Shown: positions 52,152 through 60,795, numbered from the stretch's first letter. The stretch: DNA of 64,000 bases from an uncultured candidate division Zixibacteria bacterium (GCA_903908285.1 CAIVRH010000037.1:1-64000), one strand, 5' to 3'. Notes: generated by a model not told the origin, from the letters alone. Made by a program: numbers and translations.

Positions 52152-52724
52152 ATGAAACCAAAAAATATTTGGACCATCCTATTTGCTTCGCTTCTCATCC
52201 TGATCGGGGTTTTGGCTCTTTTAGACAGCTTGGAGGTGGTTGAATTCTGGCCGTCGTTGGGAAAACTATGGCCTTTGGTTTTAATCATTCTGGGCATTTG
52301 GTTCTTGTTCAGAAGACATCATTTCTCCTGGGATGACAAGGTTTATGTCCACGGAGGGAATAAACAGAGCAAGGCTTTTGGCGATTTGAAAATCGATTCC
52401 ACCGGAATAGATCCGCACGGAATGAATATCGAGATGGGATTCGGCGATCTGGAGGTGAATCTCACCAAAGCTAACTTCGCCGACAAGGAAAGCTTAGTGC
52501 AACTGGCCTTGGGATTCGGAGATGTGAAGGTTTGGATGCCATCCGATGTGAAAACCTCTATCTCCGCCAGCTGCGGAGCGGGTGATATCGATGTTCTGGG
52601 AAAAAGAGATGAGGGTTTGGGAAACAGGGTGGAACATCAGGACGAAGGTTACGAATCGGCTCAAAGGAAACTGAAGTTGATGGTAAAGCTGGGGTTCGGA
52701 GACATCAAGATTTCGAGGGTATAA
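52152..52724 (+). CDS. LiaF-like membrane protein
   Basis: A 190-residue protein. Two N-terminal spans (IWTILFASLLILIGVLALL and LWPLVLIILGIWFLF) fit the LiaI/LiaF-like TM domain. The C-terminal part is a repetitive beta domain (AFGDLKIDSTGI, MGFGDLEVNLT, LGFGDVKVWMPSD, LGFGDIKIS) similar to the DUF4097/LiaF 'cell-wall-active antibiotic response' domain, with GFGD recurring. LiaF proteins modulate envelope-stress kinases in Firmicutes; here no LiaRS is adjacent. Confidence 0.8.
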   Translation: MKPKNIWTILFASLLILIGVLALLDSLEVVEFWPSLGKLWPLVLIILGIWFLFRRHHFSWDDKVYVHGGNKQSKAFGDLKIDSTGIDPHGMNIEMGFGDLEVNLTKANFADKESLVQLALGFGDVKVWMPSDVKTSISASCGAGDIDVLGKRDEGLGNRVEHQDEGYESAQRKLKLMVKLGFGDIKISRV

Positions 52725-53079
52725 ACTAGCCGCTCCCCCTTGGTCCCCTTCAGGATGATTCCCTCTCCATTTTCCGGAGAGGGGGACATCAGGGGGTGAT
52801 GTAGAAATTCAAAATTAAAAATGCAAAATGAAATATTGCAGATCAAAATTCAAAATTGAAGGTGAAGGAACCAAATCAAAAAACCATCACTGAATAACCA
52901 GGTGTCATTCTGGCTGAATTTAAGCATCTCTGATGATTGTATCCACAAGATGAGATTCTTCGGTCGTCCAAATGGACTCCCTCAGAAAGACACAAAAGCG
53001 ATTTTCCCGTTTGCATTAATTTTGATCTTTGAATTTTAAATTAGAAATACAAACTCCCAATCGACTCTAAGAGGTCTCT
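52725..53079. repeat. Intergenic repeats: CGCTCCCCC palindrome and TTCGGTCGTCC unit
   Basis: 52732-52800 is a CTCCCCCTTGGTCCCC...GGAGAGGGGG...AGGGGGTGA palindrome. 52803-52855 holds AAATTC units. Around 52953-52990 a GATTCTTCGGTCGTCC...CTCAGAAAGACAC unit resembles 43408-43450. No gene. Confidence 0.7.
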
Positions 53080-53922
53080 TTGAATAGATTAATCGAGTTA
53101 TTCTCCAAATTTAAAGACATCGACCGGAGATATATCTTTCTTTTCATCGGCGCGGCTGCAATTATCCCCTTGATCATCCCCCTGGGGCTTCCCCTGGGAG
53201 TGACCCCTTCGTCTGAGAATCTTTTTAATGCGGTGGACAGCTTGAAAGAAGGATCGATAGTGATGCTCACCTTTGACTACTATCCCTCCACTTTGCCCGA
53301 AACCGAGCCGATGTCGTATGCGGCGCTGCGTCAGCTTTTCAAAAAGAACATCCGGGTGATTACGGTAACCACCATTCCCCTGGGCGCTTTATCGGTGATG
53401 GAGGAGGTGGTCAAAAACGTAGCCGGTGAATATAATAAGAAATATGGGGTGGATTATGTTAACCTGGGGTACAAATACGGTTATGTGGCGGTGATGCTGG
53501 GAATGGGAAGAAACATATCCGACATCTTTCCCCGGGATAATTACGACAATAAGCTGGAAGACCTTCCCCTGATGAAAGAAGTGAAGAATTACAGTAATAT
53601 CGATTTTATTTTTGTGGTTTCGGATAATGCCACCGTGGATTACTGGGTATCTTTGGTCAATGCCCAATTTGGAGTTCCCATGGGTGCGGGGGTGACTGCG
53701 GTGATGGCGCCAAAGTGCTATTCGTACCTTCAGACCAAGCAATTAGTTGGTCTTTTGGGCGGGATGAAAGGAGCGGCGGAATACGAGAGACTGACCAAGA
53801 ATCCGGGACGAGCCACCCGGGGAATGGACCCGCAGTCGATCATCCATTTTCTGATGATTGCTTTCATAGTATTGGGGAATGTGGGATATTTTGTAAGTAA
53901 AAAGAGGAAGAGCAATAACTAA
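53080..53922 (+). CDS. TM-alpha/beta-TM hypothetical protein
   Basis: A 280-residue protein: an N-terminal span (YIFLFIGAAAIIPLIIPLGL), a soluble alpha/beta domain of about 190 residues (IVMLTFDYYPSTLPETEP, 'NIRVITVTTIPLGALSVMEE', 'NIDFIFVVSDNATVDYW'), and a C-terminal span (IIHFLMIAFIVLGNVGYF) with a basic tail. Strands are followed by small residues as in Rossmann-like folds. No family is recognised. The start is a TTG after AGAGG. It seems to resemble the DUF6754 protein in layout (span, alpha/beta domain, span). Confidence 0.7.
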   Translation: MNRLIELFSKFKDIDRRYIFLFIGAAAIIPLIIPLGLPLGVTPSSENLFNAVDSLKEGSIVMLTFDYYPSTLPETEPMSYAALRQLFKKNIRVITVTTIPLGALSVMEEVVKNVAGEYNKKYGVDYVNLGYKYGYVAVMLGMGRNISDIFPRDNYDNKLEDLPLMKEVKNYSNIDFIFVVSDNATVDYWVSLVNAQFGVPMGAGVTAVMAPKCYSYLQTKQLVGLLGGMKGAAEYERLTKNPGRATRGMDPQSIIHFLMIAFIVLGNVGYFVSKKRKSNN

Positions 53923-54231
53923 TGACAAATGACGGATGACGAATAAAAACGTCCGCTGTCCATTGTCCGCCGTCCGCCGCAAAACCAAAGAAGGTAGGAA
54001 GACGGATTAAAAATCGATGACGAATAACGAAAGAAGTGTAAACGAACATTCACAGCATGCTAGTATGTCACCCTGAGCGAGCAGGCGGTACCCGGCGAGC
54101 GCTCCCGTCGGGGTAGCGAAGGGTCTGGGAATCAGATTCTTCTCCCGCCTGTGGCGGGATCAGAATGACACAAAGACGGTTTTGAACTAAAATTTTAAAT
54201 TTTTCTCTTTGACTTTTGATTTGGCTATTCT
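53923..54231. repeat. Intergenic repeats: GTCCGC unit and GAGCG palindromes
   Basis: 53951-53980 is the intergenic copy of the GTCCGC.GTCCATTGTCC repeat. Bases 54069-54170 hold CCCTGAGCGAGCAGGCGG...TTCTCCCGCCTGTGGCGGGA, related to the unit at 43320-43450. Bases 54184-54222 are an A/T tract. No gene. Confidence 0.7.
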
Positions 54232-54837
54232 ATGAATCTCGAATTTATCGGAATCACAGTCGCAGCACTTCTGACCTTGTGCATCTACAGCTTTTTGTAT
54301 AAGGATAATCCTTTCTACAAATTAGCCGAGCATATTTTTGCCGGGCTTTCTGCAGGATACTACGTAGGTCTGGTGTGGCACTCCATCATCAAACAACAGC
54401 TCATCGGCCCGCTTTTTGTAGAACATCAAATCATTTTCATAATTCCCGCCATCCTGGGTCTTCTCATGTTCACCCGTTTCGTCCCAAAGATCGCCTGGCT
54501 TTCGAGGATTTCACTGGCTTTTGTGGTGGGGAATACCGCCGGGATAGTCTTAACCCAGCAGCTGCATGGATTGGTGCTGCCGCAGGTGAGGAATACTTTT
54601 ACCGTAGCTTTTAATTTTTCCGGTGTGGTGCTGATTGTGGGAGTTATATCCACTCTGATCTATTTCTACTTCTCCAAGGAACACAAGGGGGCATTGGGGG
54701 TGGTCGCCAGCATAGGCATCTGGTTTATCATGATCTCCTTCGGCGCCTCGTTCGGCTACACCGTGATGGCCCGAGTCTCTCTGCTTATCGGCCGAGCACA
54801 GTTTCTTTTGATCAACTGGCTGCATTTGATAAAATAG
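54232..54837 (+). CDS. Six-span hypothetical membrane protein
   Basis: A 201-residue, highly hydrophobic protein with about six spans (ITVAALLTLCIYSFLY, FIIPAILGLLMF, SLAFVVGNTAGIVLTQ, VVLIVGVISTLIYFYF, IGIWFIMISFGASFGY and others). A conserved-looking N-terminal pattern KLAEHIFAGLSAGYYVGL follows the first span. No family is recognised. It ends the row of membrane-protein genes that starts with the DUF6754 protein and may be a partner of them. Confidence 0.7.
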   Translation: MNLEFIGITVAALLTLCIYSFLYKDNPFYKLAEHIFAGLSAGYYVGLVWHSIIKQQLIGPLFVEHQIIFIIPAILGLLMFTRFVPKIAWLSRISLAFVVGNTAGIVLTQQLHGLVLPQVRNTFTVAFNFSGVVLIVGVISTLIYFYFSKEHKGALGVVASIGIWFIMISFGASFGYTVMARVSLLIGRAQFLLINWLHLIK

Positions 54838-54862
54838 TCCGTAGTCCATCGTCCGCAGAAAC

Positions 54863-54927
54863 GACCTCACCCCCTCTTTCCCTCTCTCCACAAATGTGGA
54901 GTGGGGGGATCAAAGGGGGAGAGGTTT
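54863..54927. repeat. Dispersed palindrome, CCTCACCCCC family
   Basis: ACCTCACCCCCTC...CTCTCCAC paired with GTGGAG...GGGGGAGAGGT. It is located where two converging genes end and might aid termination. Confidence 0.8.
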
Positions 54928-55790
54928 TAATGGTGCGGGGGCAGTCCACCTTTGAAAAGAAAATTAATCAGGTAGACCACGTCGCCAATATCCACCAATC
55001 CATCGGCATTGGCATCTGCGGCTTCCCTAATGCACGATTCAGGTCCTTCCTTGTAGAGATAGCTGACCAGAAAGACCACGTCCCCAATGTTTACCACACT
55101 GTCGCCGGTCGCATCCCCCGGCACCGACCACCAGACCGAAAGCTCACCGGTGTGATAACGGAATGGGATTAGATTGCCCTGGGGGTCAGATAAATAGTTG
55201 TATACACCCGGGAAGATGTAGAATGTTTCAATCCGGTCGTTGATGGTGTCGGAAAGGCACAAAACATCCACGCCAAATCGGAAAAGCACCTGATAATTCG
55301 TATCTGCCGGAATGGGATTGTTGAGTGGAGCAAATCCTATAACTTTGATCCGCTTACAGTCGGGAAGATTGGTATCTGCCGTATCGCCATGACAGTAAAT
55401 CAACCAGGAGTTGCTGATCAGCGAACCGACGGTGTCGATGAAGCAATATCGCATGGCGAAGACAGATACACTATCCACCAGACACGAGTCGCCATGGGGA
55501 GGCGGTCCGGTACAGGTATCCACCGGAATGATCATCGAATCCACGCCTATACTATCGGTATGGAAGTTAAGCAGATCCGGATTGCTTAAGGTGATATGGA
55601 ACTCAAATGCCGCCACCGGCACCGGACTTCTCAGGAGTACTTCCACTTTGGCAAAATGACCCGGATAGGAAGAAGTGGATACGATGGCCACATCGGCTGA
55701 GTCTCCAAGAGTTTCTGCTAATGCAGGCAAAACCCAGCCAATCCCCAAAATAATGCAGATGGTCAATATTAATGAACTAGGTCTAAGCAT
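54927..55790 (-). CDS. Secreted cohesin-like protein with C-terminal dockerin
   Basis: A 287-residue exported protein. Signal peptide at 1-25 (ILTICIILGIGWVLPALAE). The first domain has cohesin-like features (VPVAAFEFHITLSNPDLLNF). The last 65 residues form a dockerin pair: two Ca-binding loops, GDATGDSVVNIGDVVFLVSY and 'ADANADGLVDIGDVVYLINFL', each starting the DxNxD-like pattern (the first loop begins GDATGD). Such combinations are common in FCB candidate phyla and are not part of cellulosomes. Ribosome site GGAGG precedes the ATG. Surface display or cell-cell binding is inferred. Confidence 0.85.
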   Translation of the reverse strand: MLRPSSLILTICIILGIGWVLPALAETLGDSADVAIVSTSSYPGHFAKVEVLLRSPVPVAAFEFHITLSNPDLLNFHTDSIGVDSMIIPVDTCTGPPPHGDSCLVDSVSVFAMRYCFIDTVGSLISNSWLIYCHGDTADTNLPDCKRIKVIGFAPLNNPIPADTNYQVLFRFGVDVLCLSDTINDRIETFYIFPGVYNYLSDPQGNLIPFRYHTGELSVWWSVPGDATGDSVVNIGDVVFLVSYLYKEGPESCIREAADANADGLVDIGDVVYLINFLFKGGLPPHH

Positions 55791-56226
55791 GAAAACCTCC
55801 CTGCTTAGGGAAATGGTAAAAGAGAAGGAATTATCCTTCCTGGTAATTATCTAGATTATCAATCTTATAGATTAAGTATAGCTGGTTTCTAAAAATTGTC
55901 AAGAAAAAACCAGCACCTAACAATTAATTTAAGTACTGGTTAATGAAACCAAATGTTATCGAGCCACATCTATGCAGCTTGTACATTAGATCGCGTAGCA
56001 GAGGCTTTACGCTTAGTCCTGAGCTTATCGAAGGATGCCTCTGCTTGGTGATATTATGGTATCATTATTTAACCCGTGCGGAGCCATGAAGGCTCCGCTA
56101 CGCGTTTAAAAATAAAAACCTCTCCCCCTCTTTCCCCCTCTCCGTAAAACGGAGAGGGGGATTAAGGGGGTGAGGTTTGTTTTTTGCCTTTTCTAGCTTT
56201 GTCAGATAAATCTGACCGCTACGTTC
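55791..56226. repeat. Intergenic region with palindrome of the CCTCTCCCCC family
   Basis: 56117-56179 is a near-perfect palindrome (AACCTCTCCCCCTC...CCCCCTCTCCG paired with CGGAGAGGGGG...GGGGGTGAGGTT). Bases 55990-56045 carry GTAGCAGAGGCTTTACGC...GATGCCTCTGC, another palindrome with CCTGAGCTTATCGAAGGA. The remainder, A/T-rich, has no gene. Confidence 0.7.
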
Positions 56227-57474
56227 TTATCCCATATTCTCGATAATGGCAGAGGCGTACTCGGAAGTTTTCAGCTTGGTGGCACCTTCCATCAGTCGAT
56301 GCAGATCGTAGGTTACCCGCTTCTGTTTTATAGTATCGCCTACGGCTTTGTAGACCATATCGGCAGCTTCCTGCCATTTTAAGTATTCGAGCATCATGCA
56401 GCCGGAGAGAATCAACGAGCCGGGATTGACCATATCCTTGTCCGCGTACTTCGGAGCGGTTCCGTGAGTGGCTTCGAATAGACCAACAAAGTCTCCGATA
56501 TTGGCGCCGGGAGCCATGCCCAGTCCGCCGACCTGAGCAGCGCAGGCGTCCGAGAGGTAATCGCCATTTAAGTTAGGGGTGGCGATGACTTCGTATTCAT
56601 CGGTCCGGGTGAGGATCTGCTGAAGCATGCTGTCGGCGATCCGGTCCTTTATCACCACTTTACCTTCCGGTTGTTGCCAGTTGTATTTTTTCTCCAATTC
56701 CGTCTCGGTGATGACCTGATTCGGGAATTCTTTAGCTGCCAATTTATATCCCCAATCGCGGAAAGCTCCCTCGGTGTACTTCATGATATTACCCTTGTGA
56801 ACTATGGTCACCGACTTGCGTCCATGCTCTATGGCATGATTGATCGCCTTCCGGATCAACCGGTTGGTGGCGGTAACGCTGATCGGTTTTATCCCGATTC
56901 CGGAATCGGACCGGATATGCAGTTTGTAGGTCTTGTTGAGGAAGTTAATCAGCTTCTTGACTTCCTTGGTTCCTTTCGCCCATTCGATGCCGGCATACAC
57001 GTCCTCGGTATTTTCCCTGAAGATGATCACGTTCATCTTCCACGGTTCCTTGACCGGAGAAGGGACCCCTTCGAAATATTTCACCGGGCGGACGCAGGCA
57101 TATAGGTTCAGCACTTGTCTTAGTGTTACGTTAAGACTGCGGAATCCTCCTCCTATCGGTGTGGTCAAAGGTCCTTTCAAAGCCACGATGAAGTGTTTTA
57201 TGGCTTTGAAAGTATCCTGGGGAAGAACTTCTCCATACTTGGCCTGGGCTGCTTCGCCGGCGTAGATGTCGAACCAGTTGATCTTCTTTTTTCCGGCATA
57301 ACATTTATCCACCGCCGCATCCAACACCCGGCGGGTGGCTCTCATGATGTCACGCCCGATGCCGTCCCCTTCAAGAACCGGGATGATCGGCTTATCGGGG
57401 AATTTCAATTTGTTACCCACGACCTCTATTTTTTCTCCGGTCGTAGGATAACTGAGTTTGTCAAACTTCACCAT
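56227..57474 (-). CDS. icd: Isocitrate dehydrogenase (NADP-type)
   Basis: Oxidises isocitrate to 2-oxoglutarate in the TCA cycle. A 415-residue prokaryotic-type enzyme. [22 protein letters not shown] contains the substrate-binding Ser/Arg pattern, [14 protein letters not shown] follows, and [17 protein letters not shown] is the metal-binding Asp motif. '[19 protein letters not shown]' with the Lys/Tyr pattern suggests NADP. The neighbouring LeuD/LeuC-type pair could supply isocitrate. Confidence 0.94.
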   Translation of the reverse strand: MVKFDKLSYPTTGEKIEVVGNKLKFPDKPIIPVLEGDGIGRDIMRATRRVLDAAVDKCYAGKKKINWFDIYAGEAAQAKYGEVLPQDTFKAIKHFIVALKGPLTTPIGGGFRSLNVTLRQVLNLYACVRPVKYFEGVPSPVKEPWKMNVIIFRENTEDVYAGIEWAKGTKEVKKLINFLNKTYKLHIRSDSGIGIKPISVTATNRLIRKAINHAIEHGRKSVTIVHKGNIMKYTEGAFRDWGYKLAAKEFPNQVITETELEKKYNWQQPEGKVVIKDRIADSMLQQILTRTDEYEVIATPNLNGDYLSDACAAQVGGLGMAPGANIGDFVGLFEATHGTAPKYADKDMVNPGSLILSGCMMLEYLKWQEAADMVYKAVGDTIKQKRVTYDLHRLMEGATKLKTSEYASAIIENMG

Positions 57475-57499
57475 CTTTCCTCCTGTTGGTTTATAATAA

Positions 57500-57610
57500 A
57501 GGGTTCAAGGATTCGAGGGTTCAAGGATTCGAGGGTTCAAGTGTTCAATAAATCAAAATCGTTCAAGGTTCAAAGTTTAAGGTTCAAAGGCTCAAAAATC
57601 AGGGTTCAAG
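57500..57610. repeat. GGGTTCAAGGATTCGA tandem repeats
   Basis: GGGTTCAAGGATTCGA occurs at least three times in the minus-strand leader of icd, with degenerate TTCAAGTGTTCAA and GGTTCAAAG links between. The same motif makes the structure at 32305-32450. Confidence 0.75.
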
Positions 57611-57977
57611 GATTCGAGTTCTTATTCTCTAAGGATTTTATGAGTGCCTTGAGCATTCTTTCTACTTCTTCGATATTTTCCTGGATTTTCTTTGAATCAT
57701 CTTTATTGATATAAAGCAAATCCCTTGACAACAAAATCTGCGTTTCTAATTCGCAATTCGAACCATAAGCTACATAAAGTGATCTAACATAATCCGGGGT
57801 GGTCTTCCGTTCATACCCTTCCGCTATATTAGAGGGAACTGATACCTCAGACCTTCTGATCTATGATATCAGTCCATATTTTTCTTCTTTAGGAAAGTTC
57901 CTTGTAATTCTATATATCTCCAAGCATGATTGGTAAGATTTTTGCCAGACTATCAACTCCCCATAGTTTTTTAACAT
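57606..57977 (-). pseudogene. Four-helix-bundle protein (TIGR02436 type), amber-interrupted
   Basis: Frame: YGELIVWQKSYQSCLEIYRI, then RNFPKEEKYGLIS, a TAG (codon 39, at 57861-57863), then IRRSEVSVPSNIAEGYERKT and 'YVRSLYVAYGSNCELETQI'. This is the common '23S rRNA intervening-sequence/four helix bundle' family. The stop replaces the normal Gln of ISQIRRS, and no other damage is seen in 123 codons. It is thus a recent pseudogene. Confidence 0.9.
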
Positions 57978-58163
57978 TCCTTTTGAACCCTCACCCTCTT
58001 TAATCCTGGTTCACTTTGGATTTCATCTTCTTTAATTTTCGTAAGCTGAACATCACTGCCCAACCGAAAATTCCGCCGAGGCTGGGAGCCTCGGCTACTA
58101 TTTTGCTATCAGTAACTCCTTATTTTTCACTTGCCCCCTGGAACCCTTGACCCCTCGGACCCT

Positions 58164-58664
58164 TCAATCAAGTTTAAATCCCCCGTGCTTCTCGATGTGC
58201 GCCAGCAGTCCGCCGTCATTTAGGATTTTAATCATCGCCGGAGGGAGCGGGGCAAAGCTAAGGGTGAGGTTTTTGGTCTTGTTTACTACCGTCCCCTGAC
58301 CCAGATCCACCTCCAACTCATCCCCCTGCTCGATCTTGTCCGTATCGCAGATCAAGGCGGGGAGACCCACGTTGATGGAGTTGCGGTAGAATATCCGGGC
58401 AAACGACTTGGCTAACACAGCCGATACTCCGGACAGCTTAATGATGGTGGGGGCGTGTTCCCGGGATGAGCCGCATCCGAAATTGTTTCCTCCCACCACG
58501 AAATCCCCCGTTTGCATCTTGCCGGCAAACTGCGGATCGGCATCCTCCAGCACATGTTTGGCCAGCTCGGGAAGATTCGACCGTAAATGAAACAGTCTCC
58601 CCGGGGCGATTAGATCGGTGGAGATATCATCTCCGAATTTCCAGGCTTTTCCAATCATCGACAT
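58164..58664 (-). CDS. Aconitase-family dehydratase small subunit (LeuD/HacB-like)
   Basis: The 166-residue swivel-domain subunit of a two-part aconitase-family enzyme. FGDDISTDLIAPG (about 10-22) and 'NNFGCGSSREHAP' are the family motifs. The substrate-specificity loop after PGR reads LFHLRS. In the archaeal homologues, as I recall, homoaconitase has YLRT and isopropylmalate isomerase has YLVY or similar, so the retained Arg favours a tricarboxylate. The large subunit gene lies upstream on the minus strand; icd follows the pair. Confidence 0.88.
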   Translation of the reverse strand: MSMIGKAWKFGDDISTDLIAPGRLFHLRSNLPELAKHVLEDADPQFAGKMQTGDFVVGGNNFGCGSSREHAPTIIKLSGVSAVLAKSFARIFYRNSINVGLPALICDTDKIEQGDELEVDLGQGTVVNKTKNLTLSFAPLPPAMIKILNDGGLLAHIEKHGGFKLD

Positions 58665-58754
58665 AAGAACTCCTTAAATCATAAGAATTTATTTTCTTAG
58701 GTAGATTGCCATTCCATCAAAAAACTATTTTAATGACTGTTCAAAATTCTATTC

Positions 58755-58853
58755 GCAGGGCTTAATGCCCCGCTCTATGGTAAAAACTATATGCCACATA
58801 TCATAGGTAAATAAATTATTCTCGCTCATAGGGGTGGGAATTTATCCCGCCCC
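58755..58853. repeat. Two-hairpin GCAGGGC / GGGGTGGGA unit between subunit genes
   Basis: GCAGGGCTTAATGCCC...CGCTCTATGG at the left and CATAGGGGTGGGAATTTATCCCGCCCC at the right. This is the inverted orientation of the units at 45838 and 49423. Confidence 0.75.
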
Positions 58854-58868
58854 ATATATGTGGTTACA

Positions 58869-60167
58869 TTATCGTTTCTTTTTTTTCGCGGTTTTTTTCA
58901 CCGGTTTCTTTTTGGTGAAGAATCCGCGCGGATCGGCTATCTCGCCCTTGATGGCGGTGACCGCAGCAGTGGCTGGAGAAGCCAGATAGATAAATCCTTC
59001 TGTATTTCCCATGCGGCCCTTGAAATTCCGGTTCATGGTGGCCAGACAGGCTTCACCGTCACCCAGTATACCTTCATGCACTCCCACGCAGGGTCCGCAG
59101 CCCGGAGCCATGATGGTGGCTCCAAACTCCACTAAGGTCTTGATGTAACCGGCCTTGATGGCATCCAAGAATACAGCTTTAGAGGCGGGAACTATGATCA
59201 TCCTAGTCTTGGGGTGTTTCTTTTTCCCCTTGATTATTTCCGTGGCTATTTTCAGGTCCTCCAGTCTACCGTTGGTGCAGGTGCCGATGAAGACCTGATC
59301 GATCTTAATTCCTTTGGCTTCCGAGATCGGCTTGATGTTATCCACGGTGTGGGGGAATGCCACCGCCGGGACTAATTTGGATGCGTCGATTTCGATCACC
59401 CGCTCGTAGACCGCATCCTTATCTGCGGTGATCTTTTTGAACTTGCTTCCTCTCCCCTGGGCTTGCAGGAACTTTTTGGTGGTCTCATCCGATGCAATCA
59501 GCCCTGCTTTTGCCCCGGCTTCCACTGCCATGTTGGACAAAGTCAGCCTTCCGCTCATAGACATCTTCTTGATGGTATCGCCGCAGAACTCCAAAGCTTT
59601 GTAAGTGGCTCCGTCTGCTCCGATCATCCCGATCAAATGCAGGATCAAATCCTTGGGATATACTCCCGGCGGGAATTTTCCGTTCACTTCCACTTTGAAA
59701 GTTTCCGGAACCCGAAGCCAGGTTTTGCCTAACGCCAAGCCCACCGCCACATCGGTCGATCCCATACCAGTGGAAAATGCGCATAAAGCTCCGCCGGTGC
59801 AGGTATGCGAGTCGGCTCCGATTAAAATGTCCCCAGGGTTTAAGTATGATTCCGATATGATCTGGTGGCAGACCCCTTCTCCCACCTCCGAAAGACAAGC
59901 GCCAGTCTTTTCCGCAAACTTACGGATAGTGATGTGGTCGTTGGCTAACTCTCTTCGCGGAGAAGGAGCAGCGTGATCCAAAAACAGTACCGTCTTTTTG
60001 GGATTGGCGGCCTTCTCCAGATTTATCTTTTGCAACTGCCTGATCGCCAAAGGTCCGGTCCCATCCTGGGTCAGGCACACGTCCACCGGCACCAAGACTA
60101 TTTCACCGGCAGTCACCTCTTTCTGTGCATGGCTGCCGATTATTTTTTCCGCTAATGTTTTTCCCAT
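58869..60167 (-). CDS. Aconitase-family dehydratase large subunit (LeuC/HacA-like)
   Basis: A 432-residue subunit carrying the 4Fe-4S site: Cys in FIGTCTNGRLEDL and Cys-x2-Cys in MAPGCGPCVGVHEG. The N-terminal part has DHAAPSPRRELANDH and 'IGADSHTCTGGALCAFSTGMGSTD'. Length and style are of the methanogen-type IPMI/homoaconitase group. A Lys-rich tail (TKKKPVKKTAKKKKR) follows the domain, an unusual addition. With the small subunit and icd it probably forms citrate-to-oxoglutarate metabolism, but leucine or lysine-type synthesis is not excluded. Confidence 0.88.
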   Translation of the reverse strand: MGKTLAEKIIGSHAQKEVTAGEIVLVPVDVCLTQDGTGPLAIRQLQKINLEKAANPKKTVLFLDHAAPSPRRELANDHITIRKFAEKTGACLSEVGEGVCHQIISESYLNPGDILIGADSHTCTGGALCAFSTGMGSTDVAVGLALGKTWLRVPETFKVEVNGKFPPGVYPKDLILHLIGMIGADGATYKALEFCGDTIKKMSMSGRLTLSNMAVEAGAKAGLIASDETTKKFLQAQGRGSKFKKITADKDAVYERVIEIDASKLVPAVAFPHTVDNIKPISEAKGIKIDQVFIGTCTNGRLEDLKIATEIIKGKKKHPKTRMIIVPASKAVFLDAIKAGYIKTLVEFGATIMAPGCGPCVGVHEGILGDGEACLATMNRNFKGRMGNTEGFIYLASPATAAVTAIKGEIADPRGFFTKKKPVKKTAKKKKR

Positions 60168-60420
60168 GTTCTACCTCTCTACCTCAAAAGATTATGTCTG
60201 AACATCTGGGAAGTATCGCTTTTCATCCTCTAACGTTCAGATCCGATTTCTCGTTATCAGCCCCGATTTTCCGGGCTGGGGTGATAAATCTAATATAAAC
60301 TTAATTCCTGTCAACTGTTCTTTTGGAAATATTTCATGGTTGGGGAGATAAATAAGTAAGGGCAGTATTACACAATAAAGCAAGGGTGTAGAGATTGTTA
60401 ACCTGAAGTATTATAAGGGG

Positions 60421-60795
60421 TTATTCTTGGTAGTTCAAATGCTTTTTCAGGAGGTCTTTGATCTGTTCCACTTTGAAGGGCTTGCACAAAAATCCGTCGG
60501 CATGAGCAGAAAATGCATCCGTCCGGTAATTATCGCTGTCAAAACCGGTGATGACCACCACCGGAAGCTGAGGGAATTGGTCTTTGATGGAGCGCAGCAG
60601 GTCTATGCCCCCCATCTTGGGCATTCTCAAATCGGTGATCACCATGTCGAAAGTTTCCTTGTCTAAGATTTTTAAAGCCTCCTCCCCGTCCTGTGCTCCG
60701 ATGGTTTTATAATCAAAGAAGTCCAGAATATCCGAAAGGAGGCAGGACATGTTGGGATTGTCTTCGACTATTAGTATCTGATGGGTTTTGGACAT
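60421..60795 (-). CDS. Single-domain response regulator (CheY-like receiver)
   Basis: A 124-residue protein consisting only of a receiver domain. The phosphoacceptor is Asp55 in DMVITDLRMPKMGG. Asp12 lies in VEDNPN, and Lys near 105 in LCKPFKVEQ is the conserved lysine. No output domain is present, so it may act by protein-protein binding. No histidine kinase is in the neighbourhood. Confidence 0.93.
   Translation of the reverse strand: MSKTHQILIVEDNPNMSCLLSDILDFFDYKTIGAQDGEEALKILDKETFDMVITDLRMPKMGGIDLLRSIKDQFPQLPVVVITGFDSDNYRTDAFSAHADGFLCKPFKVEQIKDLLKKHLNYQE

Noticed and set aside
56671-57265. Plus-strand frames of 110-144 codons inside icd
   Set aside because: Antisense shadows of a highly conserved enzyme gene.
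41752-57863. Three genes (IS orfA, IS orfB, four-helix-bundle) each broken by one in-frame TAG, which suggested UAG recoding
   Set aside because: Several intact genes end in TAG (the LsrF-type gene, folE, the ATL gene, cdaA, obg, the six-span gene). In orfB the replaced residue is not Gln. Ordinary nonsense mutations in dispensable genes explain the pattern.
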